Source of the DNA: Caenimonas sedimenti
GTDB lineage: Bacteria; Pseudomonadota; Gammaproteobacteria; Burkholderiales; Burkholderiaceae_C
Assembly: GCF_007833165.1 (NCBI RefSeq)
Contig: NZ_VOBQ01000028.1
Location: 1-51,796 of the forward strand
Length of the DNA stretch: 51,796 nt
Reading direction: 5' to 3'
Notes under the pieces: model-generated
Databases searched by the model: none
What the model was told of the DNA's origin: nothing
Seen by the model: the letters and a program-made list of their open reading frames with translations, nothing else
Part shown: positions 17,364-25,413 of the stretch, one piece after another
Position numbering within the stretch: the stretch's first letter is position 1
How the letters are laid out: each line of letters starts with the position of its first letter
Made by a program: the position numbers and the translations under genes

Positions 17364-17370
17364 ATTGGCC

Positions 17371-17931
17371 ATGGAATCGTCTCTGCTGATCTGGGTCATC
17401 GCCGCCATCCTGGTGTTCTGGGGGGTTGGTGCCTACAACCGCCTGATGCGCTTGCGCTCGGCCGCGAATTCGGCGTTCGCGGCGCTCGAAGCGGAGCTCA
17501 CGAAGCAAGTGCAGCTGGTGCACGCCTGCCTGCCGGAGGACGCCTCGCAGCCGCCTTCGCAGTTCGACGGCGGCAGCGTGTTCTGGGGTGGCCTGCAGGG
17601 CGCGGCCGCGCAACTCGCGGCCACGCTCGCTTCGGCCCGCATCAAGCCGCTGGATGGCGAGCGCATCGCGGCGCTGGGAGCCGCCCAGGAAGTGCTGGCC
17701 ACCGCCTGGGATCGCGCCGTGCGCGACGATGCGCATGACCTGGCCGGCTCGCGCCTGCCGGACAACCTGAGCATCGAACGCGCGCAGCGGGTCAGCATGA
17801 CGGAAACAGCCACCGAGCAGTTCAACCAGGCGGTGACACGCTACAACGAGGCCATCGCGCAGTTTCCTGCGCTGGTGCTGGCGTGGGTGTTCGGCTTCCA
17901 GCCGGGGCGCGGCCTGCGCGCCCGGCCATAA
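17371..17931 (+). CDS. LemA-family membrane-anchored protein
   Basis: The 186-residue protein has an N-terminal membrane helix (about 4-22), then YNRLMRLRSAANSAFAALEAE. It ends in the LemA-like segment FNQAVTRYNEAIAQFPALVL followed by AWVFGFQP. LemA proteins are N-out helical-bundle proteins of unknown role. The central part is divergent. The start is ATG 17371; a TTG two codons earlier is possible. The start lies only seven bases beyond a terminator T run, so there is no normal Shine-Dalgarno or room for a promoter, which is odd. Confidence 0.7.
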   Translation: MESSLLIWVIAAILVFWGVGAYNRLMRLRSAANSAFAALEAELTKQVQLVHACLPEDASQPPSQFDGGSVFWGGLQGAAAQLAATLASARIKPLDGERIAALGAAQEVLATAWDRAVRDDAHDLAGSRLPDNLSIERAQRVSMTETATEQFNQAVTRYNEAIAQFPALVLAWVFGFQPGRGLRARP

Positions 17932-18006
17932 CCTCATCGCCATAAATTGTTTGCCCCCCGGCGGGCCGCTCTTTATAGTCGCGGCAAACATACCCGAGGA
18001 GACCGG

Positions 18007-18318
18007 ATGAAGCCCCTTGCCACCCTGGCGGCCCTGCTGGCCGCCGCCGCGCCCTTCGCGTCGCAGGCGCAGGACCAGCAGGCACTCTATGTGCGCAGCC
18101 TGGCGGCCACCTGCGCCAATTGCCACGGCACCGACGGCCGCGCCGTCGTCGGCTCCACCATGCCGGCATTGGCCGGCATGCCGCGCGACCAGCTGCTCAC
18201 GCAACTCAAGGCCTTCAAGGCGGGCACCCGGCCCTCGACCATCATGAACCAGCTGGCCAAGGGTTACACCGACGCGCAGCTCGAACAGATCGCCGGCTAC
18301 TTCGCCGCGCAGAAGTAA
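18007..18318 (+). CDS. Periplasmic c-type cytochrome, sulfide dehydrogenase subunit type
   Basis: The 103-residue class I cytochrome has a signal peptide (MKPLATLAALLAAAAPFASQ, cleavage near Ala21) and a single haem site CANCH at 36-40. Met52 or Met58 (STMPALAGM) is the likely second axial ligand. It is followed 11 bases later by a flavocytochrome-type flavoprotein, so it probably serves as the electron-accepting haem subunit (FccA/SoxE-like). The start is ATG 18007 after CCGAGGAGACCGG; an upstream in-frame ATG at 17947 would spoil the signal peptide. Confidence 0.85.
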   Translation: MKPLATLAALLAAAAPFASQAQDQQALYVRSLAATCANCHGTDGRAVVGSTMPALAGMPRDQLLTQLKAFKAGTRPSTIMNQLAKGYTDAQLEQIAGYFAAQK

Positions 18319-18329
18319 GGAGCAACTCC

Positions 18330-19604
18330 ATGCAACGCCGTTCCTTCCTGCAAAGCTCCTCTGCCCTCGCCCTGCTGGGCCTCGCCGGCTGCGCCACCAC
18401 CAGTGTGCCCTCCAAGGCACGCGTCGTCGTCGTGGGTGGCGGCTATGGCGGCGCCACCACCGCCAAGTACATCCGGCTCCTGTCCGGCCACAAGATCGAC
18501 GTCGTCCTCGTCGAGCCCAACGACGCCTTCGTCTCCTGCCCGCTGTCGAACCTCGTGCTGGGCGGCAGCCGCCAGATCGCCGATGTCACCACGCCCTACA
18601 CGGGCTTGTCGCGCAATCACGGCGTCACGGTGGTGAAGGACATGGTCGCGGCTATCGATACGGCCGGCAAGAACGTCCGGCTGGCCAGCGGCCCCGTCAT
18701 CGCCTACGACAAGCTGGTGGTCTCGCCCGGCATCGACCTGCTGTTCAACAGCATCGAAGGCTCGCAAGCCGCGCAGGCTTCGGGCCAGATCCTGCAAGCC
18801 TGGAAGGCGGGGCCTGAGACCGTGGCGCTGCGGCGCCAGCTGGAAGCCATGCCGGACGGCGGCGTCTATGCGCTGACGATCCCCGAGCAGCCGTTCCGCT
18901 GCCCGCCCGGGCCGTACGAGCGTGCCTGCCAGGTGGCCTGGTACTTCAAGCAGGCGAAGCCGCGCAGCAAGGTGCTGATCCTCGACGCGAACCCCGACGT
19001 GGTCTCCAAGGCCGGCCTGTTCAAGAAGGTCTGGGCCGAGCAATACCGCGGCATCGTCGAATACCGGCCGCAGCACAAGACAACGGCGGTCGATGCCCGC
19101 AATGGCGTGGTCAAGTTCGAGGTGCAGGAGGATGTGAAAGCCGCGGTGATCAACGCGCTGCCTTCCATGCGCGCCGGCGCCATCGCCGTGCAGGCGGGCC
19201 TGAACAACCTCGCCAACAACCGCTGGTGCGGGGTCGACTACCAGACCTTCGAATCGACGGTGGCGAAGGACGTCCACGTGCTGGGCGATTCGATCCAGAT
19301 CGCCCCGGGCATGCCCAAGAGCGGCCACATGGCCAACAGCCACGGCAAGGTTGCCGCCGCGGCGATCGTCGCGCAGCTCTCCGGCTGGGCGGTGAACCCC
19401 GCGCCCATGCTCACCAACACCTGCTACAGCTTCGTGGACGACAAGAACGTGGTCCACGTGGCCAGCGTGCACGAGTACGTGGCGGCGGAGAAGACCTTCA
19501 AGACGGTCGCCGGCTCCGGGGGCCTCAGCCCCGGCCCCACCGAGCTGGAAGGCGCCTACGCCAACAACTGGGCGCGCAACATCTGGTCGGACACTTTGGC
19601 CTGA
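18330..19604 (+). CDS. fccB: Flavocytochrome c sulfide dehydrogenase, flavoprotein subunit
   Basis: FccB oxidises sulfide to polysulfide or sulfur in the periplasm and passes electrons to its cytochrome partner. The 424-residue protein opens with a twin-arginine/lipoprotein-like leader (QRRSFLQSSSALALLGLAGC). A Rossmann FAD site (VVVVGGGYGGATTAKYI) lies at about residues 32-48. The redox cysteine regions (VSCPLSNLVLGG and FRCPPGPYERACQ) and a C-terminal FCSD flavin-binding domain (NTCYSFVDDKNVVHVASVHEY) follow. AAGGAG precedes the ATG. No other sox genes are nearby, so the physiological electron donor is uncertain. Confidence 0.86.
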   Translation: MQRRSFLQSSSALALLGLAGCATTSVPSKARVVVVGGGYGGATTAKYIRLLSGHKIDVVLVEPNDAFVSCPLSNLVLGGSRQIADVTTPYTGLSRNHGVTVVKDMVAAIDTAGKNVRLASGPVIAYDKLVVSPGIDLLFNSIEGSQAAQASGQILQAWKAGPETVALRRQLEAMPDGGVYALTIPEQPFRCPPGPYERACQVAWYFKQAKPRSKVLILDANPDVVSKAGLFKKVWAEQYRGIVEYRPQHKTTAVDARNGVVKFEVQEDVKAAVINALPSMRAGAIAVQAGLNNLANNRWCGVDYQTFESTVAKDVHVLGDSIQIAPGMPKSGHMANSHGKVAAAAIVAQLSGWAVNPAPMLTNTCYSFVDDKNVVHVASVHEYVAAEKTFKTVAGSGGLSPGPTELEGAYANNWARNIWSDTLA

Positions 19605-19606
19605 CG

Positions 19607-20950
19607 TTGACACCGATTCCCCTGTGGCGGCAGCTTCAGGCTGCCGCTTCCGTTTTGGCGGCAGTGCGCCGCGGCGAGTCGGCCACGCCGGCGCTGGCGC
19701 GCGTGCCGGGCGATCTGCGACCTGCCGCGCAATCGCTGTCTTTCCATGCCCTGCGGCAACTGGGCCGCGCCGAGGCCTTGCGCAAGCGCCTGGCCAAGCG
19801 GCCCCCGCCACCCGCGGCCGACGCGCTGCTGTGCCTGGCCCTCGCCCTGTGCTGGCGGGAAGCCGATGCGCCCTATGCGCCGTTCACGCTGGTGGATCAG
19901 GCGGTGGAGGCCGCCAAGCGCGATGCGTCGATGCGCGCCCAGCAGGCGTTCCTGAATGCCTGCCTGCGCCGCTTCCTGCGAGAGCGCGACGCACTGGTGG
20001 CCGCCACCGACAACGACCCGGTCGCGCGCTGGAATCATCCCGCATGGTGGATCCAGCGGCTGCGGCAGGACCATCCGGCGCACTGGGAGCAGATCCTGGC
20101 GGCTGCCAATACCGCCGCGCCGATGACGCTGCGCGTCAACGCCCGGCTGTCGTCGCGCGACGCGATGCAGCAAACCCTGGCAGATGCCGGCATCGCCAGC
20201 CAACCGGTCGGCGCCCAGGGCCTGATCCTCCAGCAGGCCCGGCCGGTGCACGAGCTCCCCCGCTGGAACGAGGGCGCGCTGTCGGTGCAGGACGCCGGCG
20301 CGCAGCTCGCCGCCGCCCTGCTGCTGGACGGCCTGGCGCCCGTCGATGCGCGTCTTCGCATTCTCGACGCCTGCGCCGCCCCGGGCGGCAAGACTGCCCA
20401 CCTGCTGGAACTCGCGGATGCCGACGTGCTGGCCCTCGACGTGGACCCGGCGCGCTGCGAGCGCATCCACGAGAACCTGCGCCGGCTGGGCCTGCAGGCC
20501 CGTGTCCAGGCGGCTGACGCGGCGGAGACCTCCACCTGGTGGGACGGCCAGCCCTTCGACGCCATCCTGCTGGACGCCCCCTGCACCGCCTCCGGCATCG
20601 TGCGGCGGCACCCCGACGTGCGCTGGCTACGGCGCGAATCGGACATCGCCCGGCTGGGGGGGCAGCAGGCGCGCCTGCTGGAAGCGCTCTGGCCACTGCT
20701 GCGCCCGGGTGGCCGGCTGGTGTACTGCACCTGCTCCGTCTTCCGCGCCGAGGGCGAGGCTCGCGTCGCGGCGTTTGTTGCACACCACAATGCGGCCGCT
20801 TTGCAGCCCGCGCCCGGCCATTTGCTTCCCCAAAGCGGGGCGAACGCCCCGGGCGTCCGGGACAATCCCCAGGGTGACCACGACGGTTTCTACTACGCGG
20901 TGCTGCAAAAAGGGGCGCCGGACGCTGCCGCGCCTGCCCCTGAGGGCTGA
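19607..20950 (+). CDS. rsmB: 16S rRNA (cytosine-967-C5)-methyltransferase
   Basis: RsmB methylates C967 of 16S rRNA using S-adenosylmethionine. The 447-residue protein has the N-terminal NusB-like helical domain (LSFHALRQLGRAEALRKRLA ... FLNACLRRFLRERD). The SAM-binding loop DACAAPGGKTAHLLEL follows, then the catalytic pair DAPCTASG (general acid/base Cys) and VYCTCSVF (nucleophile Cys). No in-frame ATG exists before the conserved region. TTG 19607, two bases after the fccB stop, gives a normal length; CTG 19601 is an alternative. The frame overlaps the start of the next gene. Confidence 0.92.
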   Translation: MTPIPLWRQLQAAASVLAAVRRGESATPALARVPGDLRPAAQSLSFHALRQLGRAEALRKRLAKRPPPPAADALLCLALALCWREADAPYAPFTLVDQAVEAAKRDASMRAQQAFLNACLRRFLRERDALVAATDNDPVARWNHPAWWIQRLRQDHPAHWEQILAAANTAAPMTLRVNARLSSRDAMQQTLADAGIASQPVGAQGLILQQARPVHELPRWNEGALSVQDAGAQLAAALLLDGLAPVDARLRILDACAAPGGKTAHLLELADADVLALDVDPARCERIHENLRRLGLQARVQAADAAETSTWWDGQPFDAILLDAPCTASGIVRRHPDVRWLRRESDIARLGGQQARLLEALWPLLRPGGRLVYCTCSVFRAEGEARVAAFVAHHNAAALQPAPGHLLPQSGANAPGVRDNPQGDHDGFYYAVLQKGAPDAAAPAPEG

Positions 20951-21551
20951 GCGCGCCTGGCGTTGGCTGGCGTTCGCGCTGGTCCTGGCCGCTGCGGCAC
21001 TGCTGGTGGCCCCGCCGGTCCGGGCCGACACGGCGCCAGCGGAGATCACCGCCCTGCACGTCGAACGGGGCGAAGAGGGCCTGCTGCTTTCCAGCACCGT
21101 CCGCTTCGAACTGCCCCCCGTGGTGGAGGAAGCCCTGGCCAAGGGGATTCCGATGTTCTTCGTGGCCGAGGCGACGATCTACCGCGAACGCTGGTACTGG
21201 GCCGACAAGCGCGTGGCCAGCGCCGCGCGGCATATGCGCCTGTCGTTCCAGCCGCTCACCCGGCGCTGGCGGCTGCAGGTGTCGTCCAGCCCGATCGGCA
21301 ATTCGGGGCTGGTCCTGGGCCAGAGCTTCGATACGCGCGAAGAGGCTTTGGGCGCGGTGCAACGCGTCTCGCGCTGGCGCATCGCCGACAGTTCCGACGT
21401 CGACCCCGACGTCGCCCACCAGCTGGAATTCCGCTTCCGGCTCGACGTGTCGCAGCTGCCCAGGCCCTTCCAGATCGGGGCCGTCGGGCAATCGGACTGG
21501 AACATCAGCGCGGGGCGCAACCAGCGCCTGGTGGCCGAGGCGCCCCGGTGA
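20940..21551 (+). CDS. DUF4390 family exported protein
   Basis: The roughly 203-residue protein has a signal peptide (RAWRWLAFALVLAAAALLVA ... VRA-D) and the DUF4390 body (PMFFVAEATIYRERWYWADK, then FDTREEALGAVQRVSRWRI). The function is unknown, but the gene sits between rsmB and ntrY across Burkholderiales and may be coupled to that sensor kinase. There is no ATG, GTG or TTG before the signal peptide. CTG 20940 is used here, with CTG 20934 or 20925 as alternatives, so the exact start is uncertain. It overlaps the end of rsmB. Confidence 0.8.
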   Translation: MRAERAWRWLAFALVLAAAALLVAPPVRADTAPAEITALHVERGEEGLLLSSTVRFELPPVVEEALAKGIPMFFVAEATIYRERWYWADKRVASAARHMRLSFQPLTRRWRLQVSSSPIGNSGLVLGQSFDTREEALGAVQRVSRWRIADSSDVDPDVAHQLEFRFRLDVSQLPRPFQIGAVGQSDWNISAGRNQRLVAEAPR

Positions 21552-23827
21552 CCACCGAACGGCCGGCGGAAGGCTCCGCCCGCGCGCTGGTGAAGGGCTC
21601 GCGCGCGCTGCGCTGGGCCTTGCTGGTGGGGGTGACGGTCATCGTCGCCATCGGCATCGTGCTGATGTTCCTGCTGACGCAGGCCACCAACAACCGCGAG
21701 CTCTACGAGCAGAACTACAACCGACTGTTCATCCTGAACGTGGTGGTGGCCAGCCTGCTGCTGGCCGTCATCCTCTGGGTGGGTGTCCGCCTGGCCTCGC
21801 GCCTGCGCCGCGGCAAATTCGGCAGCCGGCTGCTGATCAAGCTGGCGGCCATCTTCGCACTGGTGGGCTTCCTGCCCGGGATGCTGATCTACGTGGTCTC
21901 CTACCAGTTCGTCTCGCGCTCCATCGAAAGCTGGTTCGACGTGAAAGTGGAGGGCGCGTTGAGCGCCGGCCTCGAGCTCGGGCGGACCACGCTGGACACG
22001 CTGGCCAGCGACTTCGGCAACAAGACGCGCAGCGCCGCGTCGCAGTTGGCGGAGGTGCCCGAATCCTCCGCGCCGCTGGCGCTGGAGCGCGTCCGCGAGC
22101 AGCTGTCGGCCACCGACGCGGTGCTGTGGGGCGCGGGCGGCCAGATGATCGGCAGCGCGGGAGCCTCGCGTTTCCAGCTGCGCCCCGAGAGGCCGGCGGC
22201 GCAGCAGCTGCGCAACGCGCGGAGCCAGCGCGTGGTGACGGTCATCGAAGGCCTGGACGACCCGGGCCTCACCTCGATCCAGAACACGCGCATCAAGGCG
22301 ATCGCCCTGGTGCCGCAGCCGAACTTCGGCCTGCTGGCCGAAACCCGGTACCTGCAGGCAACGATGAGCGTGCCGCCGGCGCTGGTGGCCAACGCGATCG
22401 CCGTCCAGGAGGCGAATCGCGAATACCAGGAGCGCGCCCTGGCCCGCGGTGGCTTGCGCCGCATGTACATCGGCACGCTGACGCTGAGCCTGTTCCTCGC
22501 GGTGTTCGGGGCGGTGCTGCTGGCGGTGATCCTCGGCAACCAGCTTGCCCGCCCTCTGGTGCTGCTGGCCGCCGGCGTGCGCGAGGTGGCGGCAGGCGAC
22601 CTGTCGCCGAAACCCGCCTTGCAGGGCAAGGACGAACTGGGTGGGCTGACGCGCTCGTTCGCCGACATGACGCAGCAGCTGTCCGACGCCCGGGCAGCGG
22701 TCCAGCGCAGCATGCACCAGGTGGACGCGGCGCGCGCCAACCTGCAGACCATCCTGGACAACCTGACAGCCGGCGTGATCGTGCTGGATGCGCAGGGCCG
22801 CATCCTCTCGATCAATCCCGGCGCGACGCGCATCCTGCGCGTGCCGCTGGCCGCCTACGAAGGCAAGCCGCTGGCGTCGGTGCCGGGCCTGGAGGCATTC
22901 GGCGGCGCGGTGCAGCAGCGCTTCGACGACTACCTGAACGAGCGCCTGCAGCAGGGCCTGGATCACTGGCAGCAATCGTTCGAGCTCAACGCCGGCCCGG
23001 CCAGCGCGCAGCAGGCCGCGAACGTCGTGACACTGGTTGCGCGCGGCGCCGAGATGCCCGGGGAGGCCAGGCTGCTGGTGTTCGACGACATCTCCGAGAT
23101 CGTGTCCGCGCAGCGCGCCCAGGCCTGGGGCGAAGTCGCGCGCCGGCTGGCGCACGAGATCAAGAACCCGCTGACCCCCATCCAGCTTTCGGCGGAGCGG
23201 CTGGAGATGAAGCTGACCGGCAAGCTGGGCGCGGCCGAACAGGCCGTGCTGACCAAGTCGGTCCACACCATCGTCGACCAGGTGGATGCGATGAAGCGCC
23301 TGGTCAACGAGTTCCGCGATTACGCCCGCCTGCCCGCCGCGGAGCTGAAGCCGGTGGACCTGAATGCACTCGTCACGGATGTCTTGCATCTTTACGCCCG
23401 GGAGGAAGAGGCCGAGCGCGCGGACGCGCCGCATGTGCCGATCCGCATGGAGCTCGACGCCAGGTGCCCCCACGTGCTGGGCGACGGCCAGCAGCTGCGG
23501 CAGGTGATCCACAACCTGCTGCAGAACGCGCAGGACGCCACCGAAGGCCGGCCGGTGCGCGAGGTGACGCTGAAGACCCAGTGGAACGAAGCGGCCAAGC
23601 GCGTGCGCTTGATCGTCCAGGACAGCGGAGGCGGCTTCCCCGAACACATCCTGAAACGGGCGTTCGAGCCTTACGTCACCACCAAGCCCAAAGGAACGGG
23701 CCTGGGGCTGGCCGTCGTGAAGAAAATCGCGGACGAGCATGGCGCGCGGATCGACTTGAAGAACCGGGTGCAGGACGATGTCATCCAGGGCGCCCAAGTC
23801 TCGTTATCATTCGCAGTTGCGAGTTAG
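21548..23827 (+). CDS. ntrY: Sensor histidine kinase NtrY
   Basis: NtrY is a membrane sensor kinase linked to nitrogen and redox control and phosphorylates NtrX. The 759-residue protein has helices at about 23-44, 60-82 and 95-117, and a long periplasmic loop. A fourth helix at about 310-332 leads to HAMP (REVAAGDLSPKPALQGKDEL). A PAS domain (ILDNLTAGVIVLDAQGRILS) follows, then HisKA with phospho-acceptor His536 in LAHEIKNPLTPIQLSAERLE and a HATPase domain (GTGLGLAVVKKIADEHGARI). The GTG start overlaps the previous stop (GTGA). ntrX follows after 59 bases. Confidence 0.93.
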   Translation: MTTERPAEGSARALVKGSRALRWALLVGVTVIVAIGIVLMFLLTQATNNRELYEQNYNRLFILNVVVASLLLAVILWVGVRLASRLRRGKFGSRLLIKLAAIFALVGFLPGMLIYVVSYQFVSRSIESWFDVKVEGALSAGLELGRTTLDTLASDFGNKTRSAASQLAEVPESSAPLALERVREQLSATDAVLWGAGGQMIGSAGASRFQLRPERPAAQQLRNARSQRVVTVIEGLDDPGLTSIQNTRIKAIALVPQPNFGLLAETRYLQATMSVPPALVANAIAVQEANREYQERALARGGLRRMYIGTLTLSLFLAVFGAVLLAVILGNQLARPLVLLAAGVREVAAGDLSPKPALQGKDELGGLTRSFADMTQQLSDARAAVQRSMHQVDAARANLQTILDNLTAGVIVLDAQGRILSINPGATRILRVPLAAYEGKPLASVPGLEAFGGAVQQRFDDYLNERLQQGLDHWQQSFELNAGPASAQQAANVVTLVARGAEMPGEARLLVFDDISEIVSAQRAQAWGEVARRLAHEIKNPLTPIQLSAERLEMKLTGKLGAAEQAVLTKSVHTIVDQVDAMKRLVNEFRDYARLPAAELKPVDLNALVTDVLHLYAREEEAERADAPHVPIRMELDARCPHVLGDGQQLRQVIHNLLQNAQDATEGRPVREVTLKTQWNEAAKRVRLIVQDSGGGFPEHILKRAFEPYVTTKPKGTGLGLAVVKKIADEHGARIDLKNRVQDDVIQGAQVSLSFAVAS

Positions 23828-23886
23828 CAACAGCCCAGGGCAGTCCGGCGGCTGGACCCGCAAAGCAAACCAACGAAGCAGGTGCG

Positions 23887-24603
23887 ATGGCAAATATTCT
23901 GGTGGTCGACGACGAGCTGGGCATCCGGGATCTGTTGTCCGAAATCCTCAATGACGAGGGCCACACCGTCGACCTCGCCGAAAACGCGGCGCAGGCCCGT
24001 GCGGCACGGCAGCGCCAGCGCCCCGACCTGGTGCTGCTGGACATCTGGATGCCCGACACCGACGGTGTCACGCTGCTGAAGGAGTGGTCCACCACCGGCC
24101 TGCTCACCATGCCGGTGGTGATGATGAGCGGCCACGCCACCATCGAGACCGCGGTGGAAGCCACCAAGATCGGCGCGCACTCCTTCCTGGAGAAGCCGAT
24201 CACGATGCAGAAGCTGCTGAAGGCGGTCGAAGCCGGCTTGGTCCGCAATGGCGGGACGGCCGCCGCAGCCGCGCCAGGGGTGGTCCGCAAGCCCGGCATG
24301 GGCATCGTGGCCCCCATGCCGCAGGTGGAACTGACCGTCGAAGCCGCCATGACCGGCGGCCAGAACCTGCCGGCCGTGGTGGAAATGGGCCCGCAGGCCC
24401 GCCAGCTGTTCGAACTGGACAAGCCGCTGCGCGACGCGCGCGACGAGTTCGAGAAGTGCTACTTCGAGTTCCACCTGGCCAAGGAAGGCGGCTCGATGAC
24501 CCGCGTGGCCGAGAAGACTGGGCTGGAACGCACCCACCTGTACCGCAAGCTCAAGCAGCTCGGCGTGGACCTGTCGCGCGGCAAGCGCGGCGCGGCGGGG
24601 TGA
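23887..24603 (+). CDS. ntrX: Short NtrX-type response regulator lacking the AAA+ domain
   Basis: The 238-residue protein has a receiver domain with acidic pair Asp8/Asp9 and phospho-acceptor Asp52 (LLDIWMPDTDG). A low-complexity Ala/Pro linker runs from about 120 to 165. A Fis-type helix-turn-helix ends the protein (SMTRVAEKTGLERTHLYRKL, then KQLGVD). Classical NtrX is about 450 residues and has a sigma-54-activating AAA+ domain in the middle; here it is absent, so direct sigma-54 activation is not expected. No frameshift is visible, and the clean linker suggests a lineage trait. It probably acts as a DNA-binding repressor or activator for sigma-70 promoters. Confidence 0.9.
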   Translation: MANILVVDDELGIRDLLSEILNDEGHTVDLAENAAQARAARQRQRPDLVLLDIWMPDTDGVTLLKEWSTTGLLTMPVVMMSGHATIETAVEATKIGAHSFLEKPITMQKLLKAVEAGLVRNGGTAAAAAPGVVRKPGMGIVAPMPQVELTVEAAMTGGQNLPAVVEMGPQARQLFELDKPLRDARDEFEKCYFEFHLAKEGGSMTRVAEKTGLERTHLYRKLKQLGVDLSRGKRGAAG

Positions 24604-24629
24604 CCTCGAGCGAGCGGGGACGGCCCTGA

Positions 24630-24635
24630 TATAAT
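24630..24635 (+). promoter_or_regulatory. -10 box of the tRNA-Phe promoter
   Basis: A perfect TATAAT lies 11 bases before the mature tRNA 5' end. No good -35 hexamer is seen at 16-18 bases upstream. Confidence 0.55.
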
Positions 24636-24646
24636 TTCCGGCTCAC

Positions 24647-24722
24647 GGCCCGGTAGCTCAGTTGGTAGAGCAGCGGATTGAAAATCCGCGTGTCGGTGGT
24701 TCGATTCCGCCCCAGGCCACCA
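24647..24722 (+). tRNA. tRNA-Phe (anticodon GAA)
   Basis: A 76-nt cloverleaf with D arm TAGCTCAGTTGGTAGAGC, anticodon stem-loop GCGGATTGAAAATCCGC (GAA at 24680-24682), T arm GGTGGTTCGATTCCGCC and an encoded 3' ACCA. In the acceptor stem GGCCCGG pairs with CCAGGCC, leaving a C-A mismatch at positions 5-68. A terminator follows 13 bases later. Confidence 0.96.
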
Positions 24723-24735
24723 GTTGGTGAAAAAT

Positions 24736-24768
24736 CGCCTCGGCAGCCTTTGGCTCCGGGGCGTTTTT
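24736..24768 (+). terminator. Rho-independent terminator after tRNA-Phe
   Basis: The stem CGCCTCGG / CCGGGGCG (one T-G pair) with a 12-nt loop is followed by TTTTT. It is well placed to end the tRNA transcript. Confidence 0.88.
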
Positions 24769-24828
24769 CTTGGCGACCTCCAAGACATCCGATGTATCCT
24801 GCCCTGGCATCGCGACACCCCCACCGCC

Positions 24829-25269
24829 ATGTCCGACCATCCACCGTTGCTGCACCGCCTGGAAGAACTCGACGCCAGCCGGAAAAGCCCAATAGGTGCT
24901 TTCTTGGGCGCCGGCATCTGCATCCTGGGTCTTGCCGTCAGCTTCGGTGATTTGCGCCCGGCGCCGGGTGTGGCGGCGTGGCAGATCCAAGTGTTGGGCG
25001 GCTTCGTCTTCATGTTCGGCCTCTTCTGGGCGCTCCACAGCTTGCGCATGGCGCGCGCGTCCACTGCGGCGTTCATGGTCGGTGCGGCGCTGTTCCTTGT
25101 CATCACGCACTGGGCCGCTTTCGGCCCAGGCGAACGCAGCTGCACCAGTGGCCGTCTACGCATACCGACCAGCGAAGCGGAGTGCCGCTTCTGGTTCGGT
25201 GCTTTTTCAATTTTCATGGATGCCGTGTTGCTATTGGGCGCGGTGGCACTCTTCGCGCGAAAGAAGTGA
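24829..25269 (+). CDS. Small four-helix membrane protein, unknown function
   Basis: The 146-residue protein has predicted membrane helices at about 22-39, 52-70, 79-97 and 121-143. The last loop (about 98-120) carries two cysteines (CTSGRLRIPTSEAEC) that could form a periplasmic disulfide. It ends in a positive RKK. I do not recognise the family. The ATG at 24829 is chosen because the upstream in-frame sequence overlaps the tRNA-Phe terminator. No strong ribosome-binding site is seen. Confidence 0.65.
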   Translation: MSDHPPLLHRLEELDASRKSPIGAFLGAGICILGLAVSFGDLRPAPGVAAWQIQVLGGFVFMFGLFWALHSLRMARASTAAFMVGAALFLVITHWAAFGPGERSCTSGRLRIPTSEAECRFWFGAFSIFMDAVLLLGAVALFARKK

Positions 25270-25413
25270 AGCTGGCGCGCGGTCAACCGGAGGAGCACTC
25301 GTGCGTCACGGTCCCGGCTTTTCGCACGGCCCTGTCCCTTTTTCGCGCCGGCAATCTTGCATTCCCCGCCGATCCAAATACATTCGGGCAACTTCATGAC
25401 AAGCGGGGACGGG

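Noticed and set aside
17180..17389. Plus-strand open frame running through the orphan terminator.
   Set aside because: It crosses the terminator hairpin, has no recognisable motif and overlaps the LemA-like start in another frame.
22126..23886. Upstream extension of the ntrX frame through ntrY.
   Set aside because: It is a shadow of ntrY; the receiver domain starts cleanly at ATG 23887.
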